From: Auanema rhodensis | Taxonomy: Eukaryota > Nematoda > Chromadorea > Rhabditida > Rhabditidae | DNA: 64,000 nt | Direction: 5' to 3' | NCBI GenBank assembly: GCA_964057225.1 | Contig: OZ059899.1 | Coordinates: forward strand, 1,426,001 to 1,490,000 | Shown here: one piece after another, positions 51,937 to 64,000 of the stretch | How the letters are laid out: every line of letters starts with the position of its first letter | How positions within the stretch are numbered: the stretch's first letter is position 1 | Translations under genes and position numbers: made by a program | Notes under the pieces: generated by a model | Told to the model about the DNA's origin: nothing | Database searches by the model: none | What the model saw: only the letters and a program-made list of their open reading frames with translations

Positions 51937-54042
51937 GTGTGAACTTATATCAGTTGATATCTCGGTACATTTTTAAGCTAGCGCAAATCTGATAACACAG
52001 ATCGACGCAGCTTAAAAATCCGCATCGAATGCACTATACTACATGGAAGAACGCTTAATACAAAAATTAATTATGATCGTTTGAAAAATGATGCATTAGT
52101 GTATGTTGAGTTTCCATGTACACTCAACATTGCTTCCAAAAACATTTTGACAAAAATTTTTTCGAAAAATTTCAAAATAATTTAGCAAAAAGTAGATGTT
52201 TTTAGATTCCTTTTTTCAAGGCAAAGACGATGGACAATGTTATTCAACGAAAAAATTAATTCTTCAGGGTGAAAATCGAGGATATAAGTGTGAACTTATA
52301 TCAGTTGATATCTCGGTGCATTTTTAAGCTAGCGCAAATCTGATAACATAGATCGACGCAGCTTAAAAATCCGCATCGAATGCACTATACTACATTGAAG
52401 AACGCTCAATACAAAAATTAGTTATGATCGTTTGAAAAATGATGCATTAGTGTATGTTGAGTTTCCATGTACACTCAACATTGCTTCCAAAAACATTTTG
52501 ACAAAAATTTTTTCGAAAAATTTCAAAATAATTTAGCAAAAAGTAGATGTTTTTAGATTCCTTTTTTCAAGGCAAAGACGATGGACAATGTTATTCAACG
52601 AAAAAATTATTTCTTCAGGGTGAAAATCGAGGATATAAGTGTGAACTTATATCAGTTGATATCTCGGTGCATTTTTAAGCTAGCGCAAATCTGATAACAC
52701 AGATCGACGCAGCTTAAAAATCCGGATCGAATGCACTATACTACATTGAAGAACGCTTAATACAAAAATTAGTTATGATCGTTTGAAAAATGATGCATTA
52801 GTGTATGTTGAGTTTCCATGTACACTCAACATTGCTTCCAAAAACATTTTGACAAAAATTTTTTCGAAAAATTTCAAAATAATTTAGCAAAAAGTAGATG
52901 TTTTTAGATTCCATTTTTCAAGGCAAAGACGATGGACAATGTTATTCAACGAAAAAATTAATTCTTCAGGGTGAAAATCGAGGATATAAGTGTGAACTTA
53001 TATCAGTTGATATCTCGGTGCATTTTTAAGCTAGCGCAAATCTGATAACACAGATCGACGCAGCTTCAAAATCCGGATCGAATGCACTATACTACATTAA
53101 GAAACGCTTGATACAAAAATTAGTTATGATCGTTTGAAAAATGATGCATTAGTGTATGTTGAGTTTCCATGTACACTCAACATTGCTTCCAAGAACATTT
53201 TGACAAAAATTTTTTCGAAAAATTTCAAAATAATTTAGCAAAAAGTAGATGTTTTTAGATTCCATTTTTCAAGGCAAAGACGATGGACAATGTTATTCGA
53301 CGAAAAAAATAATTCTTCAGGGTGAAAATTGAGGATATAAGTGTGAACTTATATCAGTTGATATCTCGGTGCATTTTTAAGCTAGCGCAAATCTGATAAC
53401 ACAGATCGACGCAGCTTAAAAATCCGCATCGAATGCACTATACTACATTGAGAAACGCTTAATACACAAATTAGTTATGATCGTTTGAAAAATGATGCAT
53501 TAGTGTATGTTGAGTTTCCATGTACACTCAACATTGCTTCCAAAAACATTTTGACAAAAATTTTTTCGAAAAATTTCAAAATAATTTAGCAAAAAGTAGA
53601 TGTTTTTAGATTCCTTTTTTCAAGGCAAAGACGATGGACAATGTTATTCAACGAAAAAATTATTTCTTCAGGGTGAAAATCGAGGATATAAGTGTAAACT
53701 TATATCAGTTGATATCTCGGTGCATTTTTAAGCTAGCGCAAATCTGATAACACAGATCGACGCAGCTTAAAAATCCGCATCGAATGCACTATACTACATT
53801 GAGAAACGCTTAATACAAAAATTAGTTATGATCGTTTGAAAAATGATGCATTAGTGTATGTTGAGTTTCCATGTACACTCAACATTGCTTCCAAAAACAT
53901 TTTGACAAAAATTTTTTCGAAAAATTTCAAAATAATTTAGCAAAAAGTAGATGTTTTTAGATTCCTTTTTTCAAGGCAAAGACGATGGACATTGTTATTC
54001 AACGAAAAAATTAATTCTTCAGGGTGAAAATCTAGGATATAA
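51937..54042 (+). repeat. Second six-monomer higher-order repeat, copy 2 (2,106 bp)
   Basis: All private markers of copy 1 are present in the same order. One difference seen by eye is AAACTAATTC near 50850 in copy 1 against AAATTAATTC here. A third copy begins at 54043 with the ACATGGAAG monomer, but that monomer has acquired TTTTCAAGC and AGCTC, and the pattern then changes. Those two changes open a 79-codon frame starting at 53951. Confidence 0.9.
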
Positions 54043-54744
54043 GTGTGAACTTATATCAGTTGATATCTCGGTACATTTTCAAGCTAGCGCAAATCTGATA
54101 ACACAGATCGACGCAGCTCAAAAATCCGCATCGAATGCACTATACTACATGGAAGAACGCTTAATACAAAAATTAATTATGATCGTTTGAAAAATGATGC
54201 ATTAGTGTATGTTGAGTTTCCATGTACACTCAACATTGCTTCCAAAAACATTTTGACAAAAATTTTTTCGAAAAATTTCAAAATAATTTAGCAAAAAGTA
54301 GATGTTTTTAGATTCCTTTTTTCAAGGCAAAGACGATGGACAATGTTATTCAACGAAAAAATTAATTCTTCAGGGTGAAAATCGAGGATATAAGTGTAAA
54401 CTTATATCAGTTGATATCTCGGTGCATTTTCAAGCTAGCGCAAATCTGATAACACAGATCGACGCAGCTTAAAAATCCGCATCGAATGCACTATACTACA
54501 TTGAGAAACGCTTAATACAAAAATTAGTTATGATCGTTTGAAAAATGATGCATTAGTGTATGTTGAGTTTCCATGTACACTCAACATTGCTTCCAAAAAC
54601 ATTTTGACAAAAATTTTTTCGAAAAATTTCAAAATAATTTAGCAAAAAGTAGATGTTTTTAGATTCCTTTTTTCAAGGCAAAGACGATGGACAATGTTAT
54701 TCAACGAAAAAATTAATTCTTCAGGGTGAAAATCGAGGATATAA
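54043..54744 (+). repeat. Junction monomers with TTTTCAAGC
   Basis: The first monomer is the start of a third copy of the six-monomer unit. The second has GTGTAAAC and TTTTCAAGC. This pairing also occurs at 57553-58254, where the same ACATGGAAG monomer (offset 3,510 bp, ten monomers) is followed by a GTGTAAAC/TTTTCAAGC monomer. Confidence 0.65.
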
Positions 54745-57700
54745 GTGTAAACTTATATCAGTTGATATCTCGGTGCATTTTCAAGCTAGCGCAAATCTGA
54801 TAACACAGATCGACGCAGCTTAAAAATCCGCATCGAATGCACTATACTACATTGAGAAACGCTTAATACAAAAATTAGTTATGATCGTTTGAAAAATGAT
54901 GCATTAGTGTATGTTGAGTTTCCATGTACACTCAACATTGCTTCCAAAAACATTTTGACAAAAATTTTTTCGAAAAATTTCAAAATAATTTAGCAAAAAG
55001 TAGATGTTTTTAGATTCCTTTTTTCAAGGCAAAGACGATGGACAATGTTATTTAACGAAAAAATTAATTCTTCAGGGTAAAAATCGAGGATATAAGTGTA
55101 AACTTATATCAGTTGATATCTCGGTGCATTTTTAAGCTAGCGCAAATCTGATAACACAGATCGACGCAGCTTAAAAATCCGCATCGAATGCACTATACTA
55201 CATTGAGAAACGCTTAATACAAAAATTAGTTATGATCGTTTGAAAAATGATGCATTAGTGTATGTTGAGTTTCCATGTACACTCAACATTGCTTCCAAAA
55301 ACATTTTGACAAAAATTTTTTCGAAAAATTTCAAAATAATTTAGCAAAAAGTAGATGTTTTTAGATTCCTTTTTTCAAGGCAAAGACGATGGACAATGTT
55401 ATTCAACGAAAAAATTGTTTCTTCAGGGTGAAAATCGAGGATATAAGTGTGAACTTATATCAGTTGATATATCGGTGCATTTTTAAGCTAGCGCAAATCT
55501 GATAAGACAGATCGACGCAGCTTAAAAATCCGCATCGAATGCACTATACTACATTGAGAAACGCTTAATACAAAAATTAGTTATGATCGTTTGAAAAATG
55601 ATGCATTAGTGTATGTTGAGTTTCCATGTACACTCAACATTGCTTCCAAAAACATTTTGACAAAATTTTTTTCGAAAAATTTCAAAATAATTTAGCAAAA
55701 AGTAGATGTTTTTAGATTTCTTTTTTCAAGGCAAAGACGATGGACAATGTCATTCAACGAAAAAATTAATTCTTCAGGGTGAAAATCGAGGATATAAGTG
55801 TAAACTTATATCAGTTGATATCTCGGTGCATTTTTAAGCTAGCGCAAATCTGATAACACAGATCGACGCAGCTTAAAAATCCGCATCGAATGCACTATAC
55901 TACATTGAGAAACGCTTAATACAAAAATTAGTTATGATCGTTTGAAAAATGATGCATTAGTGTATGTTGAGTTTCCATGTACACTCAACATTGCTTCCAA
56001 AAACATTTTGACAAAAATTTTTTCGAAAAATTTCAAAATAATTTAGCAAAAAGTAGATGTTTTTAGATTCCTTTTTTCAAGGCAAAGACGATGGACAATG
56101 TTATTTAACGAAAAAATTAATTCTTCAGGGTAAAAATCGAGGATATAAGTGTAAACTTATATCAGTTGATATCTCGGTGCATTTTTAAGCTAGCGCAAAT
56201 CTGATAACACAGATCGACGCAGCTTAAAAATCCGCATCGAATGCACTATACTACAATGAGAAACGCTTAATACACAAATTAGTTATGATCGTTTGAAAAA
56301 TGATGCATTAGTGTATGTTGAGTTTCCATGTACACTCAACATTGCTTCCAAAAACATTTTGACAAAAATTTTTTCGAAAAATTTCAAAATAATTTAGCAA
56401 AAAGTAGATGTTTTTAGATTCCATTTTTCAAGGAAAAGACGATGGACAATGTTATTCAACGAAAAAATTAATTCTTCAGGGTGAAAATCGAGGATATAAG
56501 TGTGAACTTATATCAGTTGATATCTCGGTGCATTTTTAAGCTAGCGCAAATCTGATAACACAGATCGACGCAGCTTAAAAATCCGCATCGAATGCACTAT
56601 ACTACATTGAGAAACACTTGATACAAAAATTAGTTATGATCGTTTGAAAAATGATGCATTAGTGTATGTTGAGTTTCCATGTACACTCAACATTGCTTCC
56701 AAAAACATTTTGACAAAAATTTTTTCGAAAAATTTCAAAATAATTTAGCAAAAAGTAGATGTTTTTAGATTCCTTTTTTCAAGGCAAAGACGATGGACAA
56801 TGTTATTCAACGAAAAAATTAATTCTTCAGGGTGAAAATCGAGGATATAAGTGTAAACTTATATCAGTTGATATCTCGGTGCATTTTCAAGCTAGCGCAA
56901 ATCTGATAACACAGATCGACGCAGCTTAAAAATCCGCATCGAATGCACTATACTACATTGAGAAACGCTTAATACAAAAATTAGTTATGATCGTTTGAAA
57001 AATGATGCATTAGTGTATGTTGAGTTTCCATGTACACTCAACATTGCTTCCAAAAACATTTTGACAAAAATTTTTTCGAAAAATTTCAAAATAATTTAGC
57101 AAAAAGTAGATGTTTTTAGATTCCTTTTTTCAAGGCAAAGACGATGGACAATGTTATTTAACGAAAAAATTAATTCTTCAGGGTAAAAATCGAGGATATA
57201 AGTGTAAACTTATATCAGTTGATATCTCGGTGCATTTTTAAGCTAGCGCAAATCTGATAACACAGATCGACGCAGCTTAAAAATCCGCATCGAATGCACT
57301 ATACTACATTGAGAAACGCTTAATACAAAAATTAGTTATGATCGTTTGAAAAATGATGCATTAGTGTATGTTGAGTTTCCATGTACACTCAACATTGCTT
57401 CCAAAAACATTTTGACAAAAATTTTTTCGAAAAATTTCAAAATAATTTAGCAAAAAGTAGATGTTTTTAGATTCCTTTTTTCAAGGCAAAGACGATGGAC
57501 ATTGTTATTCAACGAAAAAATTAATTCTTCAGGGTGAAAATCTAGGATATAAGTGTGAACTTATATCAGTTGATATCTCGGTACATTTTTAAGCTAGCGC
57601 AAATCTGATAACACAGATCGACGCAGCTTAAAAATCCGCATCGAATGCACTATACTACATGGAAGAACGCTTAATACAAAAATTAATTATGATCGTTTGA

Positions 57701-57903
57701 AAAATGATGCATTAGTGTATGTTGAGTTTCCATGTACACTCAACATTGCTTCCAAAAACATTTTGACAAAAATTTTTTCGAAAAATTTCAAAATAATTTA
57801 GCAAAAAGTAGATGTTTTTAGATTCCTTTTTTCAAGGCAAAGACGATGGACAATGTTATTCAACGAAAAAATTAATTCTTCAGGGTGAAAATCGAGGATA
57901 TAA
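54745..57903 (+). repeat. Nine-monomer higher-order repeat, copy 1 (3,159 bp)
   Basis: Markers are GTTATTTAACG with GGGTAAAA (54745, 55798 and 56851 monomers), GATATATCGG with GATAAGACAG and TGTCATTC (55447), ACAATGAG with TACACAAATT and AAGGAAAAG (56149), and AAACACTTG (56500). GGGTAAAA recurs every three monomers (55075, 56128, 57181), so a 1,053-bp inner rhythm is nested in the nine-monomer unit. Confidence 0.8.
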
Positions 57904-60360
57904 GTGTAAACTTATATCAGTTGATATCTCGGTGCATTTTCAAGCTAGCGCAAATCTGATAACACAGATCGACGCAGCTTAAAAATCCGCATCGAATGCA
58001 CTATACTACATTGAGAAACGCTTAATACAAAAATTAGTTATGATCGTTTGAAAAATGATGCATTAGTGTATGTTGAGTTTCCATGTACACTCAACATTGC
58101 TTCCAAAAACATTTTGACAAAAATTTTTTCGAAAAATTTCAAAATAATTTAGCAAAAAGTAGATGTTTTTAGATTCCTTTTTTCAAGGCAAAGACGATGG
58201 ACAATGTTATTTAACGAAAAAATTAATTCTTCAGGGTAAAAATCGAGGATATAAGTGTAAACTTATATCAGTTGATATCTCGGTGCATTTTTAAGCTAGC
58301 GCAAATCTGATAACACAGATCGACGCAGCTTAAAAATCCGCATCGAATGCACTATACTACATTGAGAAACGCTTAATACAAAAATTAGTTATGATCGTTT
58401 GAAAAATGATGCATTAGTGTATGTTGAGTTTCCATGTACACTCAACATTGCTTCCAAAAACATTTTGACAAAAATTTTTTCGAAAAATTTCAAAATAATT
58501 TAGCAAAAAGTAGATGTTTTTAGATTCCTTTTTTCAAGGCAAAGACGATGGACAATGTTATTCAACGAAAAAATTATTTCTTCAGGGTGAAAATCGAGGA
58601 TATAAGTGTGAACTTATATCAGTTGATATATCGGTGCATTTTTAAGCTAGCGCAAATCTGATAAGACAGATCGACGCAGCTTAAAAATCCGCATCGAATG
58701 CACTATACTACATTGAGAAACGCTTAATACAAAAATTAGTTATGATCGTTTGAAAAATGATGCATTAGTGTATGTTGAGTTTCCATGTACACTCAACATT
58801 GCTTCCAAAAACATTTTGACAAAATTTTTTTCGAAAAATTTCAAAATAATTTAGCAAAAAGTAGATGTTTTTAGATTTCTTTTTTCAAGGCAAAGACGAT
58901 GGACAATGTCATTCAACGAAAAAATTAATTCTTCAGGGTGAAAATCGAGGATATAAGTGTAAACTTATATCAGTTGATATCTCGGTGCATTTTTAAGCTA
59001 GCGCAAATCTGATAACACAGATCGACGCAGCTTAAAAATCCGCATCGAATGCACTATACTACATTGAGAAACGCTTAATACAAAAATTAGTTATGATCGT
59101 TTGAAAAATGATGCATTAGTGTATGTTGAGTTTCCATGTACACTCAACATTGCTTCCAAAAACATTTTGACAAAAATTTTTTCGAAAAATTTCAAAATAA
59201 TTTAGCAAAAAGTAGATGTTTTTAGATTCCTTTTTTCAAGGCAAAGACGATGGACAATGTTATTTAACGAAAAAATTAATTCTTCAGGGTAAAAATCGAG
59301 GATATAAGTGTAAACTTATATCAGTTGATATCTCGGTGCATTTTTAAGCTAGCGCAAATCTGATAACACAGATCGACGCAGCTTAAAAATCCGCATCGAA
59401 TGCACTATACTACAATGAGAAACGCTTAATACACAAATTAGTTATGATCGTTTGAAAAATGATGCATTAGTGTATGTTGAGTTTCCATGTACACTCAACA
59501 TTGCTTCCAAAAACATTTTGACAAAAATTTTTTCGAAAAATTTCAAAATAATTTAGCAAAAAGTAGATGTTTTTAGATTCCATTTTTCAAGGAAAAGACG
59601 ATGGACAATGTTATTCAACGATAAAATTAATTCTTCAGGGTGAAAATCGAGGATATAAGTGTGAACTTATATCAGTTGATATCTCGGTGCATTTTTAAGC
59701 TAGCGCAAATCTGATAACACAGATCGACGCAGCTTAAAAATCCGCATCGAATGCACTATACTACATTGAGAAACGCTTAATACAAAAATTAGTTATGATC
59801 GTTTGAAAAATGATGCATTAGTGTATGTTGAGTTTCCATGTACACTCAACATTGCTTCCAAAAACATTTTGACAAAAATTTTTTCGAAAAATTTCAAAAT
59901 AATTTAGCAAAAAGTAGATGTTTTTAGATTCCTTTTTTCAAGGCAAAGACGATGGACAATGTTATTTAACGAAAAAATTAATTCTTCAGGGTAAAAATCG
60001 AGGATATAAGTGTAAACTTATATCAGTTGATATCTCGGTGCATTTTTAAGCTAGCGCAAATCTGATAACACAGATCGACGCAGCTTAAAAATCCGCATCG
60101 AATGCACTATACTACAATGAGAAACGCTTAATACACAAATTAGTTATGATCGTTTGAAAAATGATGCATTAGTGTATGTTGAGTTTCCATGTACACTCAA
60201 CATTGCTTCCAAAAACATTTTGACAAAAATTTTTTCGAAAAATTTCAAAATAATTTAGCAAAAAGTAGATGTTTTTAGATTCCATTTTTCAAGGAAAAGA
60301 CGATGGACAATGTTATTCAACGAAAAAATTAATTCTTCAGGGTGAAAATCGAGGATATAA
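57904..60360 (+). repeat. Nine-monomer higher-order repeat, partial copy 2 with dimer duplication
   Basis: Monomers 57904-59658 match 54745-56499 at 3,159 bp, including GATAAGACAG (55501 and 58660) and TGTCATTC. The copy then departs. The two-monomer pair 58957-59658 is repeated at 59659-60360, moving GGGTAAAA from a 1,053-bp to a 702-bp spacing (59287 to 59989). One private change, ACGATAAAATT near 59629, marks the first pair only. Confidence 0.8.
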
Positions 60361-62115
60361 GTGTGAACTTATATCAGTTGATATCTCGGTGCATTTTTAA
60401 GCTAGCGCAAATCTGATAACACAGATCGACGCAGCTTAAAAATCCGCATCGAATGCACTATACTACATTGAGAAACACTTGATACAAAAATTAGTTATGA
60501 TCGTTTGAAAAATGATGCATTAGTGTATGTTGAGTTTCCATGTACACTCAACATTGCTTCCAAAAACATTTTGACAAAAATTTTTTCGAAAAATTTCAAA
60601 ATAATTTAGCAAAAAGTAGATGTTTTAAGATTCCATTTTTCAAGGCAAAGACGATGGACAATGTTATTCAACGAAAAAATTAATTCTTCAGGGTGAAAAT
60701 CGAGGATATAAGTGTGAACTTATATCAGTTGATATCTCGGTGCATTTTTAAGCTAGCGCAAATCTGATAACACAGATCGACGCAGCTTAAAAATCCGCAT
60801 CGAATGCACTATACTACATTGAGAAACGCTTAATACAAAAATTAGTTATGATCGTTTGAAAAATGATGCATTAGTGTATGTTGAGTTTCCATGTACACTC
60901 AACATTGCTTCCAAAAACATTTTGACAAAAATTTTTTCGAAAAATTTCAAAATAATTTAGCAAAAAGTAGATGTTTTTAGATTCCTTTTTTCAAGGCAAA
61001 GACGATGGACAATGTTATTCAACGAAAAAATTATTTCTTCAGGGTGAAAATCGAGGATATAAGTGTGAACTTATATCAGTTGATATCTCGGTGCATTTTT
61101 AAGCTAGCGCAAATCTGATAACACAGATCGACGCAGCTTAAAAATCCGCATCGAATGCACTATACTACATTGAGAAACGCTTAATACAAAAATTAGTTAT
61201 GATCGTTTGAAAAATGATGCATTAGTGTATGTTGAGTTTCCATGTACACTCAACATTGCTTCCAAAAACATTTTGACAAAAATTTTTTCGAAAAATTTCA
61301 AAATAATTTAGCAAAAAGTAGATGTTTTTAGATTCTTTTTTTCAAGGCAAAGACGATGGACAATGTTATTCAACGAAAAAATTATTTCTTCAGGGTGAAA
61401 ATCGAGGATATAAGTGTGAACTTATATCAGTTGATATCTCGGTGCATTTTTAAGCTAGCGCAAATCTGAAAACACAGATCGACGCAACTTAAAAATCCGC
61501 ATCGAATGCACTATACTACATTTAGAAACGATTAATACAAAAATTAGTTATGATCGTTTGAAAAATGATGCATTAGTGTATGTTGAGTTTCCATGTACAC
61601 TCAACATTGCTTCCAAAAACATTTTGACAAATATTTTTTCGAAAAATTTCAAAATAATTTAGCAAAAAGTAGATGTTTTAAGATTCCATTTTTCGAGGCA
61701 AAGACGATGGACAATGTTATTCAACGAAAAAATTAATTCTTCAGGGTGAAAATCGAGGATATAAGTGTGAACTTATATCAGTTGATATCTCGGTGCATTT
61801 TTAAGCTAGCGCAAATCTGATAACACAGATCGACGCAGCTTAAAAATCCGCATCGAATGCACTATACTACATTGAGAAACGCTTAATACAAAAATTAGTT
61901 ATGATCGTTTGAAAAATGATGCATTAGTGTATGTTGAGTTTCCATGTACACTCAACATTGCTTCCAAAAACATTTTGACAAAAATTTTTTCGAAAAATTT
62001 CAAAATAATTTAGCAAAAAGTAGATGTTTTTAGATTCCTTTTTTCAAGGCAAAGACGATGGACAATGTTATTAAACGAAAAAATTATTTCTTCAGGGTGA
62101 AAATCGAGGATATAA
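60361..62115 (+). repeat. Diverged monomers, five units
   Basis: The monomer at 60361 has AAACACTTG like 56500. The monomer at 61414-61764 carries the most private changes I saw in one unit: CTGAAAACAC, GCAACTT, TTTAGAAACGATT, AAATATTTT, GTTTTAAGA and TTTCGAGG. The others are GATTCCT or GATTCTT with ATTATTTC. No longer period was found here. Confidence 0.65.
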
Positions 62116-64000
62116 GTGTGAACTTATATCAGTTGATATCTCGGTGCATTTTTAAGCTAGCGCAAATCTGATTACACAGATCGACGCAGCTTAAAAATCC
62201 GCATCGAATGCACTATACTACATTGAGAAACGCTTAATACAAAAATTAGTTATGATCGTTTGAAAAATGATGCATTAGTGTATGTTGAGTTTCCATGTAC
62301 ACTCAACATTGCTTCCAAAAACATTTTGACAAAAATTTTTTCGAAACATTTCAAAATAATTTAGCAAAAAGTAGATGTTTTTAGATTCCTTTTTTTAAGG
62401 CAAAAACGATGGACAATGTTATTCAACAAAAAAATTAATTCTTCAGGGTGAAAATCGGGTATATATGTGTGAACTTATATCAGTTGATATCTCGGTGCAT
62501 TTTTAAGCTAGCGCAAATCTGATAACACAGATCGACGCAGCTTAAAAATCCGCATCGAATGCACTATACTACATTGAGAAACGCTTAATACAAAAATTAG
62601 TTATGATCGTTTGAAAAATGATGCATTAGTGTATGTTGAGTTTCCATGTACACTCAACATTGCTTCCAAAAACATTTTGACAAAAATTTTTTCGAAAAAT
62701 TTCAGAATAATTTAGCAAAAAGTAGATGTTTTTAGATTCCTTTTTTCAAGGCAAAGACGATGGACAATGTTATTCAACGAAAAAATTATTTCTTCAGGGT
62801 GAAAATCGAGGATATAAGTGTGAACTTATATCAGTTGATATCTCGGTGCATTTTTAAGCTAGCGCAAATCTGATAACACAGATCGACGCAGCTTAAAAAT
62901 CCGCATCGAATGCACTATACTACATTGAGAAACGCTTAATACAAAAATTAGTTATGATCGTTTGAAAAATGATGCATTAGTGTATGTTGAGTTTCCATGT
63001 ACACTCAACATTGCTTCCAAAAACATTTTGACAAAAATTTTTTCGAAAAATTTCAAAATAATTTAGCAAAAAGTAGATGTTTTTAGATTTCTTTTTTCAA
63101 GGCAAAGACGATGGACAATGTTATTCAACGAAAAAATTATTTCTTCAGGGTGAAAATCGAGGATATAAGTGTGAACTTATATCAGTTGATATCTCGGTGC
63201 ATTTTTAAGCTAGCGCAAATCTGATAACACAGATCGACGCAGCTTAAAAATCCGCATCGAATGCACTATACTACATTGAGAAACGCTTAATACAAAAATT
63301 AGTTATGATCGTTTGAAAAATGATGCATTAGTGTATGTTGAGTTTCCATGTACACTCAACATTGCTTCCAAAAACATTTTGACAAAAATTTTTTCGAAAA
63401 ATTTCAAAATAATTTAGCAAAAAGTAGATGTTTTTAGATTCCATTTTTCAAGGCAAAGACGATGGACAATGTTATTCAACGAAAAAATTATTTCTTCAGG
63501 GTGAAAATCGAGGATATAAGTGTGAACTTATATCAGTTGATATCTCGGTGCATTTTTAAGCTAGCGCAAATCTGATAACACAGATCGACGCAGCTTAAAA
63601 ATCCGCATCGAATGCACTATACTACATTGAGAAACGCTTAATACAAAAATTAGTTATGATCGTTTGAAAAATGATGCATTAGTGTATGTTGAGTTTCCAT
63701 GTACACTCAACATTGCTTCCAAAAACATTTTGACAAAAATTTTTTCGAAACATTTCAAAATAATTTAGCAAAAAGTAGATGTTTTTAGATTCCTTTTTTT
63801 AAGGCAAAAACGATGGACAATGTTATTCAACAAAAAAATTAATTCTTCAGGGTGAAAATCGGGTATATATGTGTGAACTTATATCAGTTGATATCTCGGT
63901 GCATTTTTAAGCTAGCGCAAATCTGATAACACAGATCGACGCAGCTTAAAAATCCGCATCGAATGCACTATACTACATTGAGAAACGCTTAATACAAAAA
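62116..64000 (+). repeat. Four-monomer repeat (1,404 bp), one copy plus a partial one
   Basis: The monomer at 62116 has GAAACATTTC, TTTTTTAAGGCAAAAACG and CAACAAAAAAATT, and the next starts after ATCGGGTATATATG (62457). All four recur at 63520-63870 (ATCGGGTATATATG marker at 63861), exactly 1,404 bp away. GATTACACAG near 62168 is present in the first copy only. The window ends 130 bases into the following monomer, so the second copy is cut. Confidence 0.82.

Larger units (their letters stand above)
1..64000 (+). repeat. 351-bp satellite DNA, continuous head-to-tail array
   Basis: Every part of the window is the same 351-bp unit in direct orientation. Taking GTGTGAAC as the phase, starts run 1, 352, 703 and so on in steps of 351. 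Fourteen monomers are 350 bp (starts 11935, 12636, 12986, 13336, 15090, 16844, 17545, 17895, 19298, 20350, 21753, 22805, 23857, 31229) and two are 352 bp (27015, 30175). This gives 182 full monomers to 63870 plus 130 bases of another. Copies differ mostly at about ten diagnostic sites and otherwise by rare private changes. No inversion, foreign insertion or unique spacer was seen. Both window ends lie inside the array, so its true length is unknown. Eukaryotic heterochromatin is the natural reading; centromere function is only a possibility. The family was not recognised. Confidence 0.98.

Noticed and set aside
1-64000. CRISPR array
   Set aside because: The repeats are 351 bp, directly adjacent and without unique spacers.
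1-64000. Transposon or rolling-circle element tandem array
   Set aside because: No terminal repeats, target-site duplications, transposase or replication-protein frame is present in the unit.

Overview
The window is one uninterrupted block of satellite DNA. All 64,000 bases are head-to-tail copies of a single AT-rich monomer of 351 bp, all in the same orientation. I find no unique sequence, no gene, no RNA gene, no transposon and no CRISPR array. Phasing the monomer at the GTGTGAAC motif at position 1 gives 182 complete monomers (1-63870) plus a 130-bp partial one. The bookkeeping closes exactly: 166 monomers of 351 bp, 14 of 350 bp (a one-base deletion class) and 2 of 352 bp sum to 63,870. 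A reference monomer (703-1053) counted by hand is about 32% G+C and has about 12 CpG, which is not depleted.

A tandem array of this length with kilobase higher-order repeats points to eukaryotic heterochromatin, either centromeric or pericentromeric. A monomer near 350 bp is about two nucleosome repeats. The lack of CpG depletion fits an invertebrate such as an insect, but I do not recognise the satellite family and the taxon is a guess. Short open frames of 63-79 codons appear in some copies. They come from single point changes at stop codons inside the repeat and are not genes.

The layout is a mosaic of locally homogenised domains. From 1 to about 4.6 kb there is a loose mixture of monomer classes. 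From 4.6 to 8.8 kb lies a six-monomer higher-order repeat (2,106 bp, two copies). From 11.6 to 23.9 kb there is a seven-monomer rhythm carrying the one-base-deletion class. From 23.5 to 33.3 kb there are nested 3,160-bp and 7,021-bp duplications. From 28 to 36.8 kb two monomer types largely alternate. From 38.9 to 41.4 kb there is a three-monomer repeat, and from 42.1 to 48.8 kb a three-monomer cassette occurs five times. From 49.8 to 54.4 kb there is another six-monomer repeat, and from 54.7 to 60.4 kb a nine-monomer repeat with an inner three-monomer rhythm. A somewhat more diverged stretch from 60.4 to 64 kb contains a four-monomer repeat.

The least expected signal is inside the monomer. 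Two perfect 9-bp inverted repeats, A and B, sit half a monomer apart (176 and 175 bp between centres), so the whole array carries a potential stem-loop about every 175 bp. In the three-monomer domain near 39-41 kb, repeat A carries three substitutions yet still forms a perfect inverted repeat in a shifted register. A second haplotype (about 26 monomers) breaks one pair in B and creates a new perfect 7-bp inverted repeat just upstream.
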